A stretch of 64,000 nucleotides of DNA, from assembly GCA_963719875.1 (NCBI GenBank), contig CAVRDJ010000001.1:372001-436000 (forward strand). Direction: 5' to 3'. The first letter of the stretch is position 1; each line of letters opens with the position of its first letter. The notes under the pieces are model-generated. The model had not been told where the DNA came from and did not search any database. It worked only from the letters and a program-made list of their open reading frames with translations. Position numbers and translations under genes: made by a program. This DNA is from Palsa-360 sp963719875 (GTDB lineage: Bacteria > Acidobacteriota > Terriglobia > Acidiferrales > UBA7541). Positions 17,192 to 26,034 of this stretch are shown piece after piece.

Positions 17192-18648
17192 CTCGTTTCC
17201 CTTGCAGCGGCCGGCGCTTCGGTTGCGAGACTCACGAGGGCGCCGGCCAGGAAAGTGATGCACGCGCTGAGCGGAACGTACCAGGTCCACAATAGCGGCG
17301 TGCGAAAGTGAGCATAGAGAATTGCAGCGAGTCCCACGAACATGCCGGTGAGGACTCCGGGAGCCGTTGCCCGCGGAAATAGGAAGGTTAGCAAAAAAAG
17401 TCCGAGCAAGCTTCCAAGGGTGATGGCGGCAATGGTCAATCCCGCTTCGAGCATGGGTCCCCATTGCACAGTGCCGAGGACAGCCAGTGCAATCCCCCAA
17501 ACTAGCGTCATCCATCGCGAACGGCGCAGCAGGCGTTCGGGATTTTCTTCTAATTGTCCCAGGCCGCGCAGGTGCTGAAAATCGACCACGCTCGAGGCGG
17601 CCAGCGAATTGAGCGAACCGCTGGCGTTGGACATCGCAACGGCAATGATGGCGGCAATAATCGCGCCGCGTGCCCCGCTCGGCATGGCAGTAACGATGAA
17701 GTCGGGGAAAACGGAATCGTAGCTGCGTCCCGCGATTACGGCCGGCGCTCCGTGCCACGCATAGAGCATGACTCCCAGGACAAGAAACAGAGCGAATTGC
17801 AGAAGAATGATGACGCCGCTGGCAAGCAGTGCGAGTTTGCTTTCGCGTTCGGACTTGGCGGCCAGGAGCCGCTGCACGATGGTTTGATCCGTTCCGTGGC
17901 TTCCCATGGTGAAGAAAGTGCCTCCAATTACTCCGGACCAAAATGTGTAGAGTTTTCCCGGATTCGTCAGACTGAAGGAGAAATCGAAAATGCGAAATTT
18001 GTGGAGCGGGGCGGCTGCGTGAACGATGGTCTCCCATCCGCCGGGAATCCGGTGCAGCAACAGAAAGAATGCGGCGAGCGACCCTGAAAAATAGAGAACG
18101 AATTGCACGACGTCAGTCCAGATCACGGCTTTCATGCCGCCTTCGAAGGTATAGATCAAGACAAGGGTCATGATCAGCAAAATGGAAGTGCGCTGCCCGG
18201 TGCCCAGCGCAGCCGTGACGACCAGAGCAATGGCCGCGATGCGCACACCTTCGGCAAGAACGCGGGTCACCAGAAATGTGGAAGCCGCGACCGCCTTTAC
18301 TTTTGGGCCAAACCGCTTTTCCATCAGCTGGTAGGCCGTATAATATTCCCCGCGGAAGTAGTGCGGGAGAAACAACAGGACGATCACTACGCGGCCGGCC
18401 AGGTATCCGAAAACAAACTGCAGGAACGTGAGATTTCCTGCAAAGGCCAGCGCCGGTGTGCCGACAATCGTGAGCGTTGACGTTTCCGTGGCGACAATGG
18501 AGAGGGATAGCGCCCACCAGGGCGCTGAGCGTCCGCCCAGAAAATAATCGCGGACGGTGCTCTGCCCCCGCCGGAACGCGATACCGAAGAGAGTGATGCC
18601 GGCCAGATACGCTACGATAACGGCAAGGTCCGGAGAAGTCAGGCGCAT
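17188..18648 (-). CDS. Sodium:solute symporter (SSS family), possible amino-sugar importer
   Basis: A 486-codon SSS-family symporter with 13 or so membrane helices. Conserved SSS segments are DYFLGGRSAPWWALSLS, the helix-2 ETSTLTIVGTPALAFAG, and GTDQTIVQRLLAAKSERES. The ATG at 18648 was chosen because it precedes the first helix (LAVIVAYLAGI). A MurNAc transporter in Tannerella is, as I recall, of a similar secondary type and lies with a kinase and MurQ. Here the symporter lies between NamZ-like and BadF-type kinase genes, so MurNAc/GlcNAc uptake is a reasonable inference but not shown. Confidence 0.85.
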   Translation of the reverse strand: MRLTSPDLAVIVAYLAGITLFGIAFRRGQSTVRDYFLGGRSAPWWALSLSIVATETSTLTIVGTPALAFAGNLTFLQFVFGYLAGRVVIVLLFLPHYFRGEYYTAYQLMEKRFGPKVKAVAASTFLVTRVLAEGVRIAAIALVVTAALGTGQRTSILLIMTLVLIYTFEGGMKAVIWTDVVQFVLYFSGSLAAFFLLLHRIPGGWETIVHAAAPLHKFRIFDFSFSLTNPGKLYTFWSGVIGGTFFTMGSHGTDQTIVQRLLAAKSERESKLALLASGVIILLQFALFLVLGVMLYAWHGAPAVIAGRSYDSVFPDFIVTAMPSGARGAIIAAIIAVAMSNASGSLNSLAASSVVDFQHLRGLGQLEENPERLLRRSRWMTLVWGIALAVLGTVQWGPMLEAGLTIAAITLGSLLGLFLLTFLFPRATAPGVLTGMFVGLAAILYAHFRTPLLWTWYVPLSACITFLAGALVSLATEAPAAARETR

Positions 18649-18757
18649 GTTGAGGGCGTCGCGATGATAGGTGCGCATCCGGGCGGCGTCAAGCGCGCGC
18701 CTGCTCAACGCCGATAATTTGAAAGTTTGCGGAAATCGTCGATTCAATGCAGGATTT

Positions 18758-18863
18758 AGTAGCACAGGCACTCTTGCCTGTGCGGGTTTGGCGATCTTCG
18801 TTGGGTTGGGTAATCTGCCCGTGCGACTTACAAAACCGCACAGCCAAGAGTGGCTGTGCTACT
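18758..18863. repeat. Hairpin repeat, family H3, copy 2
   Basis: Inverted repeat with outer arms AGTAGCACAGGCACTCTTGC and a diverged complement AGCCAAGAGTGGCTGTGCTA. It is in the divergent interval between the symporter and the amino-sugar kinase, so it may overlap their promoters. Confidence 0.75.
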
Positions 18864-18902
18864 CATCTTTTTCCGCAATCTGTTGGCTAACAATGAGGAG
18901 CC

Positions 18903-19847
18903 ATGGGCTACTCCCTAGGTTTTGACGGTGGCGGGACAAAGACGGACTGCATTTTGCTCGACGCGACGGGAGCCGTCATTGGCGAAGGGCGCGGCGGGCC
19001 GGCCAATCCCTTGCGATCCGGATACGATGGCGCGTTTTCCTCGCTTCGCGAAGCCGCGGCGGAGGCTATCAAGGCCGCAAAAATTCGCCCGGCGGACATC
19101 ACGCGCGTTTGCGCAGGCCTTGCGGGCGCGGGCCGCCGAAGCGTCGCGCGCCGCATGATGACTTTCCTATCGCAAGAGTTCCCAGCCGCCCTGGCGCAGG
19201 TCGCGACCGACTACGAAGTTGCGCTGGAGGCGGCTGCCGGTTCCGGGCCAGGCGTCGTACTGATCGCAGGCACGGGATCGGTCGCGTATGGCCGCAACGC
19301 CGCGGGCGAAACCGCGCGCGCGGGCGGCTACGGACCGTGGCTCGGGGACGAAGGCAGCGCGTTTGAGATCGGGCGGCGAGCCATCTCCGCCGTAGCGCGC
19401 ACTCGCGATTTGGACGGGCCCGTCACCGTCTTGGCGGAGATGATTTCCGCCGCTCTGTATTGTACGGACTGGGACGATTTGATGCTGCGGATCATGAAGA
19501 ATCCGGATGACGTTTTTCCGAAATTATTTCCGGTCGTGGCGGAAGCCGCAAATTCCGAGGACAGCGCCGCGAAGGAAATCATGTTTGCGTCGGCCATCGG
19601 ACTGGGGAATCTCGCCATGATCGTGACCCGCCGTCTGGGAATGAAGGACCAGGAATTCCCGCTCGTGAAATGCGGCGGCGTGTTTGGCCACTGCCTGATG
19701 CTGGATTCGTTGCTGGATTCCGTGCTGGTCAGCGGGGCACTGCGCGCCAAGATTTCACATCTCGAAATTTCTCCGGCGATCGGCGCGGCGCGCATGGCCG
19801 CGCGGCTTTCCGAATCGCCTTCGCAAGCTGCATCTCATGGGGCTTGA
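18903..19847 (+). CDS. BadF/BadG-type N-acetyl-amino-sugar kinase (MurK/NagK-like)
   Basis: A 314-residue ASKHA-fold kinase. The phosphate-1 loop FDGGGTKTD is at residues 7-15, and the phosphate-2 and adenosine regions are IAGTGSVAYG and KCGGVFGH. The LGDEGSAFEIG loop is typical of GlcNAc/MurNAc kinases of this family. GAGGAG lies 5 nt before the ATG. In the context of NagZ-, NamZ- and MurQ-type genes it probably phosphorylates MurNAc and/or GlcNAc at O6, feeding MurQ. Its 3' end overlaps the next gene by 11 nt. Confidence 0.88.
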   Translation: MGYSLGFDGGGTKTDCILLDATGAVIGEGRGGPANPLRSGYDGAFSSLREAAAEAIKAAKIRPADITRVCAGLAGAGRRSVARRMMTFLSQEFPAALAQVATDYEVALEAAAGSGPGVVLIAGTGSVAYGRNAAGETARAGGYGPWLGDEGSAFEIGRRAISAVARTRDLDGPVTVLAEMISAALYCTDWDDLMLRIMKNPDDVFPKLFPVVAEAANSEDSAAKEIMFASAIGLGNLAMIVTRRLGMKDQEFPLVKCGGVFGHCLMLDSLLDSVLVSGALRAKISHLEISPAIGAARMAARLSESPSQAASHGA

Positions 19848-20613
19848 AGACCGCGCCGATGTGCAGGCCGCCCGCTCGGCGGCCCGCGAAGCCATCCCCG
19901 AGCTGCTCGCAACGGGCAGCGAGGACGTGCTCCGCTCCTTGATCGACAATCCGGCGTTTGACGAGACGCACGTGTGCCTCTTGCTCGAGCGGAAAGACCT
20001 CTCGGGCTTGCTGCTCGAGGAAATCAGCAAGCGCAAAACGTGGCGCGCGGTCTATCGCGTCCGGCTTGGCCTTGCGGCGCATTCGCACACGCCACGGCTC
20101 ATTGCCATGCGTCTGCTGCGCGAGTTGCACTTGATGGACCTGGTGCGGATCAGCCTGCTGCCTACTTCTTCCATGGAACTTCGGCGCCTCGCGGACGAGC
20201 GCGTCCTGACGCAGTTACCGCAATTGCCCCTGGGACAGAAATTGATGCTGGCGCGCCGCGGATCGACGCGCATCGCGGCGGGACTCGTTGCGCATGGGCC
20301 GGAACAAGTGGCGCGCGTCGCCCTCGACAATTCGTTTCTGACCGAATCGCAACTGCTGAAGACTCTCGCCAAGCAGGCGCTTCCGGCCCGCATTGTTGTC
20401 GTTGTGGCGAGGCACGACAAATGGTCGAAGCTGGTCAACATCCGCGTGGCTTTGCTGCGCCATCCGCACGCGCCTCCGGACCGCGTGCGGGCGCTCGTGC
20501 CCGGCTTGCCGCGCCGCGAGATCGAAGATTTGCTCGAGCTGACCCGGCTTCCGGAATATGTGCGCGTGCACTTACGCGAGGAACTGGAATCCCGAAAAAA
20601 CAGGGATCGTTGA
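19837..20613 (+). CDS. HEAT/LRV-like repeat protein of unknown function
   Basis: A 258-residue, soluble, helix-rich protein rich in Arg, Leu and Ala. Regular helical hairpins such as SEDVLRSLIDNPAFDETHV, ARVALDNSFLTESQLLKTL and VALLRHPHAPPDRVRALV recur about every 35 residues, as in HEAT or leucine-rich-variant repeats. No catalytic motif is seen. It overlaps the kinase by 11 nt, so the two are co-transcribed. It is probably a scaffold or protein-interaction module, but its partner is unknown. Confidence 0.65.
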   Translation: MGLEDRADVQAARSAAREAIPELLATGSEDVLRSLIDNPAFDETHVCLLLERKDLSGLLLEEISKRKTWRAVYRVRLGLAAHSHTPRLIAMRLLRELHLMDLVRISLLPTSSMELRRLADERVLTQLPQLPLGQKLMLARRGSTRIAAGLVAHGPEQVARVALDNSFLTESQLLKTLAKQALPARIVVVVARHDKWSKLVNIRVALLRHPHAPPDRVRALVPGLPRREIEDLLELTRLPEYVRVHLREELESRKNRDR

Positions 20614-20643
20614 ACGAGAAATGCGAATGATTTGCGTTGCGTT

Positions 20644-20715
20644 GTGGCGCCGGCGTCCGGCGGCGATTTGCCCGTGTCACGATCGGAAAAATCGCCGGCG
20701 AGACGCCGGCGCCAC
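20644..20715. repeat. Hairpin repeat, family H4
   Basis: Inverted repeat with arms GTGGCGCCGGCGTC and GACGCCGGCGCCAC, and an inner GGCGATTT / AAATCGCC stem. It is the only clear copy in the window, although 44353-44366 carries a related half arm (GCCGGCGCCAC). Confidence 0.75.
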
Positions 20716-20889
20716 GTAAAACCTGCGAACTTTTGTGAGCCACAAGTTGGATCCGTCACCGATTGTGATTGGCGCGGGAAATAAGGGTCGCGGTGAGACA
20801 ATTCAGACCGCCAGGTACATTTCAATTCATGCAATCCGAAACTTGACACTCCGCCACTCGGCACATAGCATCCTGCGTGGGGGCAAGAA

Positions 20890-21228
20890 ATGACCGCCCA
20901 GCGTTTAAAGGATGCGATTGCCAGGGTCGAGCGCCGCCAAGGCCAGCGCAGGAATTTTCGAGGAAGCCTTGAAATCGAGTGGGGGTCCGCCGTTTTGACG
21001 GGGACGGTTCGAGACATTGGCCCTGGAGGCCTCTTCGTTGAGTTGATACCTCCGCTATGGATCGGAGCGGCTTTCCGCGCGCGACTGATCCTGAATCCCG
21101 CGCTTTTGTTGCATTGCACCGTCGTCAGGGTTGAGCCGGGGATGGGCGTTGGCGTCGTTTTTGAAGTTCCAGAAGAGAGCGGCAAGGCGCAGATGGAAGG
21201 GCTCCTCGTGAGTTTGCCTGCGGTATGA
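20890..21228 (+). CDS. PilZ-domain protein (112 aa)
   Basis: A short single-domain protein with the PilZ pattern: RRQGQRRNFR (the RxxxR c-di-GMP-binding motif near residues 16-24) followed by VRDIGPGGLFVE (D/NxSxxG-like, here DIGPGG, about residues 41-46). A beta-barrel core follows and ends in a GVVFE strand. It should bind cyclic di-GMP, although the Ser of the second motif is replaced by Gly. Its stop overlaps the next gene by 4 nt. Confidence 0.78.
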   Translation: MTAQRLKDAIARVERRQGQRRNFRGSLEIEWGSAVLTGTVRDIGPGGLFVELIPPLWIGAAFRARLILNPALLLHCTVVRVEPGMGVGVVFEVPEESGKAQMEGLLVSLPAV

Positions 21229-21812
21229 CACGGTGTCTCGATTGCGGCTCCGATCGCATCGCCGATCAGTGCCCCGCGTGCGGTCTGACTTCTGCCGCAG
21301 CCGAGCTGGTGGTGCGGCGGCGGCTGGTGAAGCGGACGGCTTTTTTTCTGGTGGGCATCATTGTCTTTGTGGCCGCGAGCCAGGTATATCCCGCGCTCGA
21401 GCTTGATTCCATCCAGATTTTTGGCGGCCTCGTTTTCTTCCTCTCTCTCGCACTCGGCTATTGGATCGATTATCGCGCCCGAAAGCATCAGGAAGTCGAG
21501 GTCATGAAGCGAATCTATTTCGGCATGATTCCCGTGCCGTGGATTTTCGCGGGCCTTCTTTTTCTGAACGGGAAGCTGGATACTTCGCGCCCCATTCGGG
21601 TTCCCGCAACCGTCGTGGGAAAAGTTGCCACGGGCGCATTCCCGCGCAGCCGCCGCCTCATTGTCACTTCCTGGCGCATGGGGCGGCCCTTTGAACACAT
21701 TGCCGTGGATCAGAATGACTTCGATCGCTTCCAGAAGGGAGACGACATTGTCGTTCAAGCGCAGAAGGGAGCGGTTGGCATTCCCTGGGTCTACGGTGTG
21801 TTTCGGCAGTAA
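21225..21812 (+). CDS. Zinc-ribbon membrane protein of unknown function
   Basis: The 195-residue protein starts with a CLDCGSDRIADQCPACG zinc ribbon (C4, C7, C16, C19 approximately). Three hydrophobic segments follow, at about 40-60 (FFLVGIIVFVAASQVY), 67-85 and 105-120. The C-terminal domain is soluble. It is coupled by an ATGA overlap to the PilZ gene, so it may be an effector or membrane partner of that c-di-GMP receptor. No enzymatic motif is visible. Confidence 0.65.
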   Translation: MTRCLDCGSDRIADQCPACGLTSAAAELVVRRRLVKRTAFFLVGIIVFVAASQVYPALELDSIQIFGGLVFFLSLALGYWIDYRARKHQEVEVMKRIYFGMIPVPWIFAGLLFLNGKLDTSRPIRVPATVVGKVATGAFPRSRRLIVTSWRMGRPFEHIAVDQNDFDRFQKGDDIVVQAQKGAVGIPWVYGVFRQ

Positions 21813-22465
21813 CGAGTTTTGCGCGGTTGGATTGTGGCGATGATTAGCCAGTTTCCGATAATCCCCGTTTATCAGAAGGGATGAGAAGGCCGGTCTCCAG
21901 CGGGATGCGATACGCTCCCAATTTTCGACGTGCTCCAGGCACAAAGAAAAGTGGACCGGCTTATGAAAAAGAACAGCACTGTGATGGGGTAAGCACCGTG
22001 GCGTAGAATTGGGTACGAAGAGCCGAGCTCAACCGCCGAGTTCAGGTGACTGCGCCCAAGTCCTGGTCCGACTTCCTTGGAAGAGAGGGGAGCCGAGGTC
22101 GATTATCAGGTAGTAGCACCCGCTGAACTGAGGACGCCCAACTGGCACCGAGCGAACAATCGCTCAACAAAGAGTGCGGAGGGAAGGATGGCGGCAGAGG
22201 CGGATGAGTTCCACAGAAGACCACTCGACGGAAACTACAAAACCTGCTTGACTCGGATCGGCCTTCTCATGGAAGGACTTGGCAAATGCAAATCTCGGAC
22301 TGAGCGGCAATCGCGGCAAAACGCCTTCTTGGCGTAGACTTCTGTAGAATCTCGCAGGCTGCGCATTTCGTATCCAGTCAGTTACGAAGCTTTTTGGGCT
22401 TTACAACCGCTGTTCATCGCGCTTGACCCGATGGGGCGCGGATTACTGTTTTTTCTTACTGAGAT
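21813..22465. other. Gene-poor interval of about 650 bp
   Basis: No supported gene. A short open frame at 22077-22337 lacks a ribosome-binding site and has no recognisable family. No long inverted repeat, terminator or RNA gene could be identified. The base composition is less GC-rich than in flanking genes, which would fit a decayed region. Confidence 0.45.
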
Positions 22466-24001
22466 TTAGATGCCTTTCCAGACCCCATCAATTCGGAAAA
22501 CCATCGAACCTGTACCACGCCCTGTCACCACACCTCCAGGAGTACAGTCCTGGCAATAGGTATGAGAGCCGTTGCCTGCAGGAGTCGGCAGTTTCGCAAA
22601 TGGCAGCTTAGGCTGAATGAAAATGTCTTGATTACTTCCAGTCCCGGCATCGAGAGCAGAGTCTCCAAGCAACGCATCCTCGTAAACAGTCACATTGTTT
22701 GTCGGGTCCACCCGCTTATAGCAAGCTGTAACATGGACACAAGAAACGTTTCTAATTATGTTCGAGATGTTAGTGGTTGTTCCAGCGGAATTGTTGAAAA
22801 AGAACGAATAGTCTCCATGAGAAAATCCGTCCACGGAAAGGCCATCGATCAGATTATTTAGCATGTGACCGCCCGTAAGCGTCAGACACGCACCGTAATC
22901 ATCAGTGCCCGTCGAGGTGAGATCCACCGTGTTTCCGATAGCTTGGACACCCAACGTATCTCCCGTAATGTTTATCCCACAGAGCCCTCCCACAGGATCA
23001 ACAAGGCTAATAAAATTATCCGATAGAATATATTGGTTTGCCCCTTTTAAGATGACGGTGTGCCCACCGTTTCCCAGCAGGGTGTTGTTTTGTGCCGTTC
23101 CGCCTCCTCCCAACACTTCGAGTGCAGTCACTCCCGCAATATAGTTGGCGGAGATTTGACCTCGGCCGGAAACCTCGACCGCGATACCAGATGGTGAATA
23201 GATAAAACTATTTGATGTAATCTGGAGATTGCTGCAGGTTCGTCCATCAATCGCGGGAAATCCGGCTCTGTTTTCAATCAGGTTATTTCCACTGATCGAA
23301 AATTGGCAGTTTCCGTGAGCAAAGATGGTGGAACTGGTTTCATCTCCGAAGCCAGTAATGACATTGTCATTTATGTCCACAGACCAAGCACCATTCAGTT
23401 CTACGGCATGCGCGCCATAGCCCTGAATATTGTTCCCTTCAATTTGATTATACGCCCCGCCATTATTCAAGATTCCGTCGTTGGCCTCGCCTTCAATCAG
23501 ATTGTCACTGATCTTTGCTTGCTGCTGTTGTCCGCTGGTGTTGTCGAGGACGATTCCATTGCCTTTAAACCTAGCCTTGCCGCCCTCTAGATCAAGGTTT
23601 GAAATCACATTGTAGGCGCTGGTGACGGTAAATTGATCGAGGTCCGCAGACTTCACTAGCACTGTCGATTTATCTGGACAACCTGTCCAAGCGGCTGTCC
23701 TTACTTTCATCGAAATTCCAGCTTTTTGAAAAATTGTGATAGCGCAAGAAATGATTACTCCAGGCTTGTTCATTACGATCGGAGTAGAAATAATTTGAGG
23801 ACTCATGAAACGAGTGGTGTCATAGATCGCCCCCGTCGCCGGACCCGCCGCCAGGCAGTTGTTTACCTGAACGCCCATATCCGGCGCACCCGGATACCTT
23901 GAGCAGTCGATCGTCGACGCTGTGGTGAATTGTGCTTTTGCCAAAGGCGCGAAAAGAAAGACTCCAGCAAGAATCGATGCGAGCGCAAAAATCTTCTTCA
24001 G
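22466..24001 (-). CDS. Secreted right-handed parallel beta-helix protein
   Basis: An exported 511-residue protein. A signal peptide (KKIFALASILAGVFLFAPLAKAQ) precedes repeated rungs such as ISDNLIEGEANDGI, IEGNNIQGYGAHAV, INDNVITGFG and ISGNNLIENRAG, typical of pectate-lyase-like beta-helices (PbH1 repeats). No catalytic residues could be assigned. The start is odd: AAAGGAGG lies 4 nt before an in-frame CTG at 24001, exactly where the signal peptide begins. ATG codons at 24094 and 24106 would add a non-signal-like leader. Base use is more AT-rich than in neighbouring genes, which hints at later acquisition. Confidence 0.72.
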   Translation of the reverse strand: MKKIFALASILAGVFLFAPLAKAQFTTASTIDCSRYPGAPDMGVQVNNCLAAGPATGAIYDTTRFMSPQIISTPIVMNKPGVIISCAITIFQKAGISMKVRTAAWTGCPDKSTVLVKSADLDQFTVTSAYNVISNLDLEGGKARFKGNGIVLDNTSGQQQQAKISDNLIEGEANDGILNNGGAYNQIEGNNIQGYGAHAVELNGAWSVDINDNVITGFGDETSSTIFAHGNCQFSISGNNLIENRAGFPAIDGRTCSNLQITSNSFIYSPSGIAVEVSGRGQISANYIAGVTALEVLGGGGTAQNNTLLGNGGHTVILKGANQYILSDNFISLVDPVGGLCGINITGDTLGVQAIGNTVDLTSTGTDDYGACLTLTGGHMLNNLIDGLSVDGFSHGDYSFFFNNSAGTTTNISNIIRNVSCVHVTACYKRVDPTNNVTVYEDALLGDSALDAGTGSNQDIFIQPKLPFAKLPTPAGNGSHTYCQDCTPGGVVTGRGTGSMVFRIDGVWKGI

Positions 24002-24126
24002 GTTGCCTCCTTTGGATTTCGTTTGTCCTCTTATCGGAATGTGGCCCGCTACCGAAGCGCTCGCATGCTTGTGGCTCCCAACTGAGAGGACCATACTCAA
24101 GTACATCGGAGGATAGGCGACCGAAC

Positions 24127-24354
24127 ATGAGGGGAAATATACTTGTAACGCTAGTTTTGATGGCTGCGATGATGGGTACAGCGCCTGCGGCTAGACAGAC
24201 AGCTTTCTGCCCTTATGACGGAGAACTTGCACAATGGACGGGCATCCAAAAGGGCGCCTACCCGAACCAGGTGTGTGAGTACAAACACTTTTTCTTCGAC
24301 ACCAAGACCAAACAATCTGTCAAACATGTTTTCTGGCATGCCTGCGATAGCTAG
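24127..24354 (+). CDS. Small secreted cysteine-containing protein (75 aa)
   Basis: A hypothetical protein with a clear signal peptide (MRGNILVTLVLMAAMMGTAPA) and a short mature part with three cysteines and several aromatic residues (CPYDGELAQW, CEYKHFFFD, HVFWHACDS). It is divergent from the beta-helix gene. A GGAGGA sits 13 nt before the ATG, rather far. The function is unknown. Signal peptide and residue composition support coding. Confidence 0.5.
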   Translation: MRGNILVTLVLMAAMMGTAPAARQTAFCPYDGELAQWTGIQKGAYPNQVCEYKHFFFDTKTKQSVKHVFWHACDS

Positions 24355-24442
24355 CCCATGCGCCCGGCCAACTCCCGATAAGTCCGCTTCGCGAAAACTG
24401 GCCGGATACAATCACGTGAGACGCCCAAGCGCTCTGGCCAGA

Positions 24443-24547
24443 ACGCGAGTAAGTCTGGCGGCGAAGAAATTCGCCGGCGCCCGGGCGGCCGGCAAAGTTT
24501 CTCTTATCGAGGATGACGCGGCTACGGGACAGTATGGTGTTCGTCAC
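24443..24547 (-). pseudogene. Remnant of a hydantoinase/dihydropyrimidinase 3' end
   Basis: Translated on the minus strand, this piece reads TILSRSRVILDKRNFAGRPG then AGEFLRRQ. It closely matches the last 33 residues of the intact hydantoinase at 26035-27429 (VLSRGRVIIDNGNFTGRPG then AGEFLRRQ). The nucleotide similarity is also visible over about 100 bp. No other part of a second gene remains. The TonB-C gene lies between the remnant and the intact gene. Confidence 0.75.
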
Positions 24548-25776
24548 TCCTGCAGCGAAAACGTGACGGTGATGGTGGTATCTACTTCTTTGGGCTCGCC
24601 ATCGACTAACATCGGCTTATAGCGCCACTGGCGGACGGCCTCGAGTGCCGATGGCGCCAGCAAATCGTCACCGGACAAAACTCGAACGTCCGAGACTTTG
24701 CCCTCCTTGTCGATCACCGCGTGAAGGACAACTTCTCCCTGAACATGGCCAGCGCGGGCCTCCGGCGGGTATTCGGGCCTCGGCTGAGAGACGATTGAGG
24801 CCGCCGTCACATTGCCGGGGACGCTTATGGGCGCCGCAGGAGTATTTGAGGACGTAGATGCGTTCGATCCGGATTCGCCCAGGTTTCCGCTTTTGGCGTC
24901 TTCCGTATTTTCCGCGGGAGCGGCCGGTTCCGCTGGCACAGCGGGGACCGGCCCGACAGAAAACCTCCATGTGGCACTAGCGAGCGCCGAAGTGGGGGAG
25001 TCCAATTCTAGAAGAACCGCCTCGGTGTCATAGTCTACGAGAATCAAGCGATCAATTCGGCTGGTCTCCAGGTCGCCTTGGGCCACCACTACGATTCGCT
25101 CGGATCGCAGGGTTTGTTCAATATTCTGTTTTGCGAAGTTAAAACATAAATCGGGATTTCTCGAACAAGTGGAGTCAACTGCTGCGTTGGAAACGTATTC
25201 ATGCGCTTTCCGTTCGATTTCCTGAGCGGCAATCTGGTGAAATTTCTCGTAAATCTCGTTTATCGTTGCGACTTTCATGGGCAAGTGGAAATTCACGTCA
25301 ATCGGGGCCGTGGAATTTGTTGTTACGACCAGAACCCTATTATTTTCGTCGTAGGATACGCGCCCGGCCTCAAACCAGCCGTCCCGATGCTTTTGCGAAA
25401 ATGAAATCTTCGCCTCTCGGAATGCAACTTCCGCTTCGTATGTGAATTTGTCTCCGTCGTTTTTGTGCGCAGTGACCCATTCCTCGTTGCGGGCCTGGTT
25501 CTGAAGATTCTCGTCGCTGATGCCGCCGACCTTGGCCTGAATCTCCTCCGCTTTGTCTCGATAAGACTGACTGTAGGTTTTCAGGAAATCATTTCCCTGG
25601 GGGGGATTGAGCAATTTTAAGTATTCGGGGTCCTTCGTTACGATTCTCTGAGCCGAGGCTGGTGAAGGCGCAGCAGAATCGGCCTGAGCCGGTTCATTTG
25701 TTTGTGCGCGACCTCGAGCGACCCCGAACACAACGATAATTAAAATGAAGGGAGCAACGAACCATTTGTGAGCCAT
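24544..25776 (-). CDS. TonB C-terminal-domain protein
   Basis: The 410-residue protein has an N-terminal signal anchor (about residues 5-24), a long hydrophilic middle region with three cysteines, a Pro/Ala-rich linker (VPAVPAEPAAPAENTEDAK) and a C-terminal TonB domain (RPEYPPEARAGHVQGEVVLHAVID...ALEAVRQWRYKPML). The family's energy-transducing proteins contact outer-membrane receptors, but acidobacteria carry many TonB-C proteins without an ExbBD partner, and none is here. The ATG at 25776 follows AGGAAG at good spacing. The GTG at 25794 was rejected. Confidence 0.8.
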   Translation of the reverse strand: MAHKWFVAPFILIIVVFGVARGRAQTNEPAQADSAAPSPASAQRIVTKDPEYLKLLNPPQGNDFLKTYSQSYRDKAEEIQAKVGGISDENLQNQARNEEWVTAHKNDGDKFTYEAEVAFREAKISFSQKHRDGWFEAGRVSYDENNRVLVVTTNSTAPIDVNFHLPMKVATINEIYEKFHQIAAQEIERKAHEYVSNAAVDSTCSRNPDLCFNFAKQNIEQTLRSERIVVVAQGDLETSRIDRLILVDYDTEAVLLELDSPTSALASATWRFSVGPVPAVPAEPAAPAENTEDAKSGNLGESGSNASTSSNTPAAPISVPGNVTAASIVSQPRPEYPPEARAGHVQGEVVLHAVIDKEGKVSDVRVLSGDDLLAPSALEAVRQWRYKPMLVDGEPKEVDTTITVTFSLQE

Positions 25777-26034
25777 CTTCTTCTTCCTGGGCACACTTTA
25801 TTGGATGCGTTTCTGATGCGGGCTGGCGGAGGCGACCCCCAGATTCAAGTGTAGAGGGCGGATCGCTTAATGATATCCCTTTGGATCGATCGGGTGTCGA
25901 ACTGCTCAAGGGGTCGGCATGGGACAGGAATTCTCGGCTTCCGGGCAGCACGGCGTTCCAACTACTGGAAAATTCATTACCGCGTCGAATGCCATAAACC
26001 GCCACGCCGCTGCCGCGAGGATCGTCCGGGCGGT

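Noticed and set aside
22077..22337. 86-residue plus-strand frame in the gene-poor interval
   Set aside because: No ribosome-binding site, family or signal; composition not convincing.
21880..22340. Possible group II intron remnant
   Set aside because: I looked for a domain V-like GAGCCG stem and reverse-transcriptase residues but could not find a convincing structure.
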